Below, one piece after another: positions 6,886 to 11,323 of a DNA stretch of 11,323 nt. Within the stretch, counting starts at the first letter, position 1; each line of letters starts with the position of its first letter. The notes beneath the pieces were generated by a model. The model saw nothing but the letters and a program-made list of their open reading frames with translations. It searched no databases and was not told where the DNA came from. Origin of the DNA: Methanomassiliicoccaceae archaeon (lineage in GTDB: Archaea > Thermoplasmatota > Thermoplasmata > Methanomassiliicoccales > Methanomethylophilaceae). The stretch is taken from assembly GCA_031260545.1 (NCBI GenBank), contig JAIRJQ010000074.1:1-11323 (forward strand). Direction: 5' to 3'. The position numbers were made by a program, and so were the translations under genes.

Positions 6886-7304
6886 GCGCCGAACGCGAAA
6901 CGAGAATAATTCTGATATCACCGGCATCCAATATAACGCCGGACCAGCTGGTCAGAACGATACATACGATGGGAAAGAATGTTACTGTAAAAGAATCATG
7001 CTACGGCTGCGTGCTCGAAGGGAAACAGGATATCGTCCGCGGTATCATCAATGAATTAAGGGAACTTGATCCGAATGGTATTTTCACAAAAGTGAGGGCG
7101 TTCCACGCCGGAGATCCGAGACGGTGCCGCGCGCACCACGGAACAAGACCCGGTTTTGCGCAGCTGGAACAGGAGTGGGGGGACCTCTGGAAGATACAGC
7201 GCGGCCTGGAACGTGCTGATAACGGAGAAAAAGCATCAAAGAGAGAGATCCAAGAAAAATTATCGGTAGAAAAATTCAAAAAGATTTGCGAGGTAAGACA
7301 ATGA
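6882..7304 (+). CDS. mmp6: Methanogenesis marker protein 6
   Basis: 140-residue protein of the marker 6 family. Residues 1-73 read as a ferredoxin-like or ACT-like alpha/beta unit with ESCYGCVLEG (38-47, C40-X2-C43). The block AGDPRRCRAHHGTRPGF (76-92, C82) is the family hallmark, and a helical tail ends with C136. C40, C43 and C82 are the most likely metal or disulfide positions. Function is not established; its constant place among MCR-activation genes points to assembly of the activation complex or its clusters. The start at 6882 overlaps the mmp3 stop (ATGA) and has AAGGAGGAG at 6868-6876, the best ribosome binding site in the window, which may boost translation of the second half of the run. 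The end overlaps mmp5 as ATGA. Confidence 0.93.
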   Translation: MSAERETRIILISPASNITPDQLVRTIHTMGKNVTVKESCYGCVLEGKQDIVRGIINELRELDPNGIFTKVRAFHAGDPRRCRAHHGTRPGFAQLEQEWGDLWKIQRGLERADNGEKASKREIQEKLSVEKFKKICEVRQ

Positions 7305-7735
7305 AAGTTTTCATAGATCCGCCGAACAGCCTGATACTGTTCGATCTGGTGGAGAGATCGGGTCACGAACCGCTGAGCACAATGGCGGAGATACAGGAAA
7401 AGATAGAGAAAGTGGAACTGGACATGCCTCCGATGAATGTTTCCGTCGAGGATGTGATGAAGGGGCTGAAATACGCAGGCATCGAGGTACCGTCGGGAGT
7501 GCGCGGGCGTTTAGCGATATGGGGCCCGATGATCGAGGCCGCGGAAGCGGCGATAATAATGGAAGATTGTCCGTATAGTTTCGGATGCGTGGGCTGTCAC
7601 AGAACAACACTGATGGTACGTTACCTGTTAAAAAAGAAGAATATACCTGTTCTTTATGTAGATTATCCGAATGACGAGGATCAGGCGAAAGATCTCGTGG
7701 TGATGATGAGGGAATTCCTGGAGGGATTAAAATGA
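7301..7735 (+). CDS. mmp5: Methanogenesis marker protein 5
   Basis: 144-residue protein of the marker 5 family. It starts MKVFIDPPNSLILFDLVER, has a mid-region GPMIEAAEAAIIMEDC, then the hallmark CPYSFGCVGC (C90-X5-C96-X2-C99) followed by a helix and KNIPVLYVDYP. The three clustered cysteines suggest metal or Fe-S binding, and the alpha/beta pattern around them resembles a Rossmann-like half-domain. Its reaction is unknown; it always travels with MCR-activation genes. The ATG at 7301 overlaps the mmp6 TGA (ATGA) and has GAGGTAA at 7290-7296; an in-frame start 15 bases upstream would lie inside mmp6 and adds nothing family-like. The end overlaps mmp15 as ATGA. Confidence 0.93.
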   Translation: MKVFIDPPNSLILFDLVERSGHEPLSTMAEIQEKIEKVELDMPPMNVSVEDVMKGLKYAGIEVPSGVRGRLAIWGPMIEAAEAAIIMEDCPYSFGCVGCHRTTLMVRYLLKKKNIPVLYVDYPNDEDQAKDLVVMMREFLEGLK

Positions 7736-8961
7736 TCAAGATAGCACAGCTCTCATGCGGCACCGAATACAGCAGCGTGCAGTATGAGATAGAAAAAGCG
7801 GCAAGGAGCGTCGGCGCCACGATAGTCCACCCTGATGTCTCAGCGGCGGATATAGACAAGGCGGTAGAACGTTTCGGATTCAAACCGCAGTCGCCGCAGC
7901 TCAGGCTTATGATAGCCAGAGCGGTCCAGCTCGCAGACCGGAAATATGATGCGGATGCGATATTCATCGCAACATGCTTCAGATGCGCGGAAGGCGCACT
8001 CGTTAGGAACGAACTGAGAAGATTCGTTCAGGACAATACTAGACTACCAGTAGTCACATATTCGTTCACCGAGAGAATGAAAGCAGCGCAGCTGCTGACA
8101 AGGATGGAAGCGCTCGTCACCATCGTCACAAGAAAGGAACTTCTTGCGAGAGAGAGGCAAAGCGGAATAACCGCAGGCATCGACTCGGGCTCAAGCACAA
8201 CAAAAGCGGTCATAATGATAAACAACAAGATAGCCGGAAAGGATTGGACGCCTTCCGGAGATGTTATAAAATCTGCCGAACTCGTGATGGAGAACGCATT
8301 GAACGAAGCGGGTGTGAAGCTCAAGGATATTGAGGCCATCGGTACAACGGGATACGGAAGATACAGGCTAGGGAAGCATTACAATGCTAAACTGGTACAA
8401 GAAGAATTGACAACGAACTCCAAAGGCGCCGTCTGGCTGGCCGACAGGCAGCGCGGCGAAGCAACGATACTCGACATCGGCGGAATGGACAACAAGGCGA
8501 TAACGGTAAGGGACGGCGTTCCTGACAACTTCACCATGGGAGGGATATGCGCAGGCGCATCCGGACGGTTCCTGGAGATGGTGTCAAAGCGCCTTAAGAT
8601 AGAGGTGACCGAACTGGGCGCATTGGCGGACAAAGGCAATTGGCGCAATGCAAAGATGAACTCATACTGTTCAGTGTTCGGAATTCAGGATCTCGTTACA
8701 ACATTAGGCGACGGTAAAACATTTGAGGATGTTGCCGCAGCGGCATGTCATTCGGTCGCCGAACAGGTCTATGAACAGCAGCTTCAGGAGATCGACGTCC
8801 GCCATCCTATAATTCAGGTCGGCGGTACGTCGCTGATATCCGGCCTCGTTGCCGCGGTCGGCGAGATATTGGGATCTAAACCGATAGTTCCCGCAAACTC
8901 GCAGTACATAGGCGCCGTGGGCGGTGCGATATTGTCGTCCGGGTTCTTAGAGGGATTGTGA
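7732..8961 (+). CDS. mmp15: Methanogenesis marker protein 15, BadF/HgdC-type ASKHA ATPase
   Basis: 409-residue ATPase of the family that activates 2-hydroxyacyl-CoA dehydratases and benzoyl-CoA reductases by ATP-driven electron transfer. Residues ~1-143 are an N-terminal domain specific to marker 15, with C9 and TCFRC (C82-X2-C85). The ASKHA core follows: phosphate loop 1 GIDSGSSTTKAV (149-160), phosphate loop 2 ILDIGGMD (246-253), GGICAGASGRFLE (270-282, C273) and NSYCSVF (310-316, C313). In HgdC relatives the cysteines equivalent to C273 and C313 bind one [4Fe-4S] cluster between two subunits, and both are kept here. This makes Mmp15 a likely source of very low potential electrons for the nickel of F430 (inference). 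The start at 7732 overlaps the mmp5 stop and has GGAGGG at 7720-7725. The end shares one base with mmp17 (TGATG). Confidence 0.94.
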   Translation: MIKIAQLSCGTEYSSVQYEIEKAARSVGATIVHPDVSAADIDKAVERFGFKPQSPQLRLMIARAVQLADRKYDADAIFIATCFRCAEGALVRNELRRFVQDNTRLPVVTYSFTERMKAAQLLTRMEALVTIVTRKELLARERQSGITAGIDSGSSTTKAVIMINNKIAGKDWTPSGDVIKSAELVMENALNEAGVKLKDIEAIGTTGYGRYRLGKHYNAKLVQEELTTNSKGAVWLADRQRGEATILDIGGMDNKAITVRDGVPDNFTMGGICAGASGRFLEMVSKRLKIEVTELGALADKGNWRNAKMNSYCSVFGIQDLVTTLGDGKTFEDVAAAACHSVAEQVYEQQLQEIDVRHPIIQVGGTSLISGLVAAVGEILGSKPIVPANSQYIGAVGGAILSSGFLEGL

Positions 8962-9527
8962 TGGAGATAGAGGTGACCGGTGCCGATACATTCGGGAACG
9001 AAGCATACAAGAAATTGTTCGAAGGCCTTATGAGCGAGGTCGGAAAAGCAATATCGCTGGAAAAGGTGAACATAGTATTGGATCCGGCAAGACCTCTCTT
9101 CATTTTTACATTAGTGCTGCGGAGCAGACCGGAAAGCAAGAAGATATCGGATGCCGTAAGTTTACGGACAGAAGGGAAAGAGGTGCATCTTACCATAACG
9201 GATGAGAATTATGCGCCCGAGATCCTGTCAGCATTATGGAAGATGTACGGCAGGGACAATGTGGACCAGCAGACAAGATTTGATATAAAGATCGAGAACG
9301 GTGATGACGAGGCAATAGGAGAAACGGTGATCGCGTCAGGCGAGGACGCAAAACAGGAGATCATCGGGGCAATGTGGAGAGTACTCCCGGAAGGCATCAA
9401 AGCACGCTACAACATATCAGAGGACCGCACCATCACGATAGCGGCAACGGAAGAGATAATGACGCAGGAACTGAAGGACATTGCTTTTGAGGTCCACAAC
9501 AAAGTGAAAGGTGACGCCAATGTATGA
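8961..9527 (+). CDS. mmp17: Methanogenesis marker protein 17
   Basis: 188-residue marker 17 protein, reported as a subunit of the MCR activation complex. It contains no cysteine at all, unlike its neighbours, so it should be a structural or docking subunit rather than a cluster carrier. Residues ~1-80 form an alpha/beta unit. Two similar segments follow: EILSALWKMYGRDNVDQQTR (87-106) and EIIGAMWRVLPEGIKARY (133-150), aligned on W93 and W139, which suggests an internal duplication. I chose ATG 8961, which shares one base with the mmp15 TGA (TGATG) and has AGAGGGA at 8949-8955; GTG 8958 would add one residue. The gene overlaps mmp7 by 8 bases. Confidence 0.92.
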   Translation: MEIEVTGADTFGNEAYKKLFEGLMSEVGKAISLEKVNIVLDPARPLFIFTLVLRSRPESKKISDAVSLRTEGKEVHLTITDENYAPEILSALWKMYGRDNVDQQTRFDIKIENGDDEAIGETVIASGEDAKQEIIGAMWRVLPEGIKARYNISEDRTITIAATEEIMTQELKDIAFEVHNKVKGDANV

Positions 9528-10446
9528 GGTGATGATGTACGACGGCGGAATATACCGGTCCAATGAACTTCTGGAGATGATCGAAGATGTCGGAGGCGTC
9601 GTTCTCCAGAAAACGAGAAGCGCTCAGATGTTCACCGTGACGATGTCCATTCCCGGCGAGGACAAAGAAGCGATGGAGAAAATGTGCACCGCGATAGGCG
9701 GTATGGTAAGGTCCGTACCGCTGGCGGGAACGGAGATAGCGGTCGTCGGACCGACGCTCGGGCGCCATCACATGCCGCACCCGATATGCGATATCGCCGA
9801 AGTACTGAGGCAATCAGGCGCAATAACCGTTGTGATGGGATTGGCGAGAGGAAGAGGAAAAGCGACGTCGCAGATATCCATGCAAGAGATGGACATCATC
9901 AACGAGTATGATGCGGCGGTCTTCGTCCTCGGAAATTTCAAGTCGTGCGTGGAAGCAAAAAAACACCTTTTTGAGAAAATAAAAGTTCCAGTGATACTCG
10001 TGTCCGGTCCTATGCCCGACGGCATGGAGGATTCATGCGAAGCTGTCGTCTCCGGAGTGGGAAGAAAATCGGAACGCATGAGAACACCGGACGAAAGAAA
10101 AAAACTGGAAGAGATATCGGAAAGGGTGGAAGATGTTCTCAGAACACGAAAAAGGACGATCGAGGAAGATCCGCTGTTCGTTCACCCTGCAGAGATAAAA
10201 CAACTGCTGGAAGAATATGAACCAATAAAAGAGAGTCTAAGACCAGCACCAATGGTGCTGCACCTGGACGGTCTGCGGTTAAAGGTCCCGATGAAAGAGA
10301 ACGCCGGCGAGATATCAGAAATGGTCGTCTACGGGCGTAAGCTCGGAGATATCGCAAGAATATCGGAATCGAGGATAGACGACAGCAGTATGATCATCCG
10401 GATCATGACGATGTCCGAGGTGAAGGACAGGGACGGTAATGCGTAA
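9520..10446 (+). CDS. mmp7: Methanogenesis marker protein 7, McrC-related activation complex subunit
   Basis: 308-residue marker 7 protein, reported in the MCR activation complex. Residues 1-70 are an N-terminal unit beginning MYEVMMYDGGIYRSNELLEM. Residues ~72-155 align with the core of McrC: VVGPTLGRHHMPHPICDI (75-92) and VFVLGNFKSCVEAKKHLF (134-151), ending at VPVILVSGPMPDG (156-168). C90 is at the place of McrC C56. A charged helical linker (~180-225) leads to a C-terminal domain (~236-308) with MVLHLDGLRLKVPM. The ATG at 9520 overlaps the mmp17 stop by 8 bases and has AAAGGTGA at 9507-9514. The TAA overlaps the next gene by 8 bases. Confidence 0.93.
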   Translation: MYEVMMYDGGIYRSNELLEMIEDVGGVVLQKTRSAQMFTVTMSIPGEDKEAMEKMCTAIGGMVRSVPLAGTEIAVVGPTLGRHHMPHPICDIAEVLRQSGAITVVMGLARGRGKATSQISMQEMDIINEYDAAVFVLGNFKSCVEAKKHLFEKIKVPVILVSGPMPDGMEDSCEAVVSGVGRKSERMRTPDERKKLEEISERVEDVLRTRKRTIEEDPLFVHPAEIKQLLEEYEPIKESLRPAPMVLHLDGLRLKVPMKENAGEISEMVVYGRKLGDIARISESRIDDSSMIIRIMTMSEVKDRDGNA

Positions 10447-10837
10447 AGGCGCATACATATTGTTCCTGACATTCAGAAGGCCGTGCACAATAAATGCCGG
10501 CGCATTAGGTCCGCTGACCATAGGCGAGGGCGAATATTGTTATGTAGGCAGTGCGATGAACGGTCTAGACAGCAGGATATCAAGACACTTATCAAAACAA
10601 AAAAAGATACGCTGGCACATAGATCATTTGACTATGGCTGCCGATGGGACGGAGGCATTCATATCCACGGAAATAAAGGAATGTGAACTTGCGAGGGCAG
10701 CAGAGGACAGCGGCTGTAAGCCGGTATTCAAAGGGTTCGGATCGTCCGACTGCAGATGCGCAACACATCTTTTTCTCACGAGCACAGATTCAAAAGAAGA
10801 ACTGCTGAGAGCATCCGCCGTGCTGCCGTTCTCATAG
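10439..10837 (+). CDS. DUF123 domain protein (GIY-YIG nuclease-like)
   Basis: 132-residue protein of DUF123, a GIY-YIG-related family found alone in archaea or next to endonuclease III homologs, and suspected to act on nucleic acids. GIY-like strand GAYILFLTF (4-12), YIG-like strand YCYVGSAMNGLDSRISRH (33-50) with R46/R49/H50, WHIDHL (59-64), a conserved acidic stretch around EIKECELA (78-85), and the family's closing motif GSSDCRCATHLF (101-112). Length is normal. The start at 10439 overlaps the mmp7 stop by 8 bases, with GAGGTGAAGG at 10417-10426, so it belongs to the same transcript although no link to MCR is known. It ends in TAG, the only amber stop in the window. In a pyrrolysine-using methanogen, read-through would add 26 residues up to the TGA at 10913; the domain looks complete without them. 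Confidence 0.88.
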   Translation: MRKGAYILFLTFRRPCTINAGALGPLTIGEGEYCYVGSAMNGLDSRISRHLSKQKKIRWHIDHLTMAADGTEAFISTEIKECELARAAEDSGCKPVFKGFGSSDCRCATHLFLTSTDSKEELLRASAVLPFS

Positions 10838-10885
10838 CGGTACAGCAGAGATCAGGACTCAGTGAAAGAGAATAAAAAGGTATAT

Positions 10886-10968
10886 CGTGATTGTTGCTGT
10901 GCCCGCTCCGCGTGATCACGGCAAGGACCCTCCGGGGCAGGGAGGGGCAGCGGGCACAGCTCAACACG
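10886..10968. ncRNA. Candidate structured RNA: 12-bp stem enclosing two hairpins
   Basis: GCTGTGCCCGCT (10896-10907) pairs perfectly with AGCGGGCACAGC (10949-10960). Inside are CCCTCC (10928-10933)/GGAGGG (10941-10946) with a 7-base loop, and a shorter palindromic arm around CGTGATCACG (10911-10920). Outside, CGTG (10886-10889) can pair with CACG (10965-10968) across a small internal loop. This is a three-way-junction layout in a GC-rich island within AT-rich DNA. On the minus strand a TATA-like ATATATTTAAGA lies upstream (~11031-11042) and a T5 tract (10878-10874) lies just downstream, which would give a ~135-base transcript. I do not recognise a known RNA family. Alternatives are a 3'-end structure of the plus-strand operon or a dispersed palindromic repeat. 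Confidence 0.35.
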
Positions 10969-11044
10969 AACGGATGATCAGCGTTACCTGATAACAAGCA
11001 CCATTCGTATTGATAATTGGATATCTAATATCTTAAATATATTA

Positions 11045-11121
11045 TTTTCCCTCCGTTAGGTTCCGATACGGCGCACGCGCGCATACCGGAACAGCCGGCA
11101 CGCAACGGAGAAGAGGGGAAA
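11045..11121. repeat. Second GC-rich nested inverted repeat
   Basis: CTCCGTT (11051-11057) pairs with AACGGAG (11104-11110) and can be extended past a bulge by TTTCC (11046-11050)/GGAAA (11117-11121). It encloses GTTCCG (11060-11065)/CGGAAC (11087-11092) and a GCGC (11071-11074)/GCGC (11079-11082) hairpin. It sits right after the AT-rich stretch 11033-11044. It could be a folded leader, a small RNA or an operator; nothing identifies which. Confidence 0.4.
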
Positions 11122-11191
11122 GGATGCATACCCGAGATTATTGTACCAAAAAACAGAGATGCGGTATACAGGTCACTAAAAACTATCAAAA

Positions 11192-11208
11192 GCATTAATA
11201 ATTAATAA
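11192..11208 (+). promoter_or_regulatory. Candidate TATA region for the gene starting at 11257
   Basis: CATTAATAATTAATAAC is the most AT-rich stretch upstream of the partial gene at 11257. A start site ~25 bases downstream would leave a leader of roughly 30 bases. Support is composition and spacing only. Confidence 0.3.
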
Positions 11209-11256
11209 CCTGTTTCCGAGACAATCGAAAAGTCACGCCTATTGAAGCGGGGGCAA

Positions 11257-11323
11257 ATGAAAATGAAAAAATCAGACACTTTATCACGCGAAGTCACTCC
11301 GGAGATAGTAGCAAGGCTCGAGG
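11257..11323 (+). CDS. N-terminal end of an unidentified protein (partial, runs off window)
   Basis: Open from ATG 11257 to the window edge, 22 residues, beginning MKMKKSDTLSREVTPEIVAR. A second in-frame ATG lies at 11263. The upstream GCGGGGGC (11247-11254) is at best a weak ribosome binding site. The Lys-rich start followed by a Ser/Thr-Arg-Glu-Val-Thr-Pro segment looks soluble. The family cannot be named from so little. Confidence 0.5.
   Translation, partial: MKMKKSDTLSREVTPEIVARLE

Larger units (their letters stand above)
10838..11256. other. Intergenic region without a recognised gene
   Basis: No frame here looks protein-coding on either strand, and I see no tRNA, rRNA or CRISPR pattern. 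The region is mostly AT-rich but contains two GC-rich self-complementary islands (10886-10968 and 11045-11121). AT-rich TATA-like stretches lie at 11033-11048 and 11190-11208. A run of five A on the plus strand (10874-10878) would be a T5 tract for a minus-strand transcript. Confidence 0.7.

Noticed and set aside
7311..7967. 218-codon minus-strand frame across mmp5 and the start of mmp15
   Set aside because: Antisense to two recognised genes and crossing their junction; no motif or ribosome binding site.
10838..11256. tRNA, SRP RNA, RNase P RNA or CRISPR in the gene-free region
   Set aside because: No cloverleaf with anticodon and T-loop, no SRP helix 8 or RNase P P4 consensus seen by eye, and no regularly spaced repeat.
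1..11323. MCR structural genes, transposases, integrases or attachment sites
   Set aside because: None of the frames resembles McrA/B/G/D or a mobile-element protein, and base composition is even across the genes; this is an ordinary core region of a methanogen chromosome.

Overview
The window is archaeal and comes from a methanogen. Its core (3142-10446) is an unbroken run of eight genes for activation and maturation of methyl-coenzyme M reductase (MCR): atwA (component A2), mcrC, and methanogenesis marker proteins 3, 6, 5, 15, 17 and 7. A ninth gene, a DUF123 (GIY-YIG-like) protein, overlaps the end of the last marker gene. The MCR structural genes (mcrBDGA) are not here. Balanced base composition, GGAGG/GGTGA-type ribosome binding sites, archaeal TATA-like boxes and near-absence of TAG stops fit Methanomassiliicoccales (Thermoplasmata), but that placement is an inference; the sequence proves only 'MCR-bearing archaeon'.

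Layout. Positions 3-119 hold the C-terminal end of an unidentified gene, followed by a small DUF2098 protein (125-403) and a hairpin plus T-run terminator. A protein with two PRC-barrel domains follows (519-1073). It converges on a minus-strand group whose transcription order is: a winged-helix DUF4443/DUF2111 protein (3018-2053), a six-cysteine DUF6951-type small protein (2060-1734) and an unrecognised 179-residue protein (1684-1145). The winged-helix gene is divergent from atwA across an AT-rich gap that should hold both promoters. The last 490 bases carry no recognised gene until a partial CDS starts at 11257. They do hold two GC-rich, strongly self-complementary islands in an AT-rich background, the first of which is a good candidate for a structured RNA.

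How the genes work together. MCR is active only when the nickel of cofactor F430 is Ni(I), and reaching that state needs ATP and a very low potential electron. AtwA is the twin-ABC ATPase of that process. McrC, Mmp3, Mmp7 and Mmp17 are reported parts of the activating complex. Mmp15 is an ASKHA ATPase related to the activators of 2-hydroxyacyl-CoA dehydratases, and Mmp5 and Mmp6 are small Cys-rich partners. Seven of the eight junctions in the run overlap by 1-8 bases and the remaining one has a 1-base gap, so the proteins are probably made in coupled, near-stoichiometric amounts. Within the run, McrC and Mmp7 share a clear core motif set and look like paralogs.
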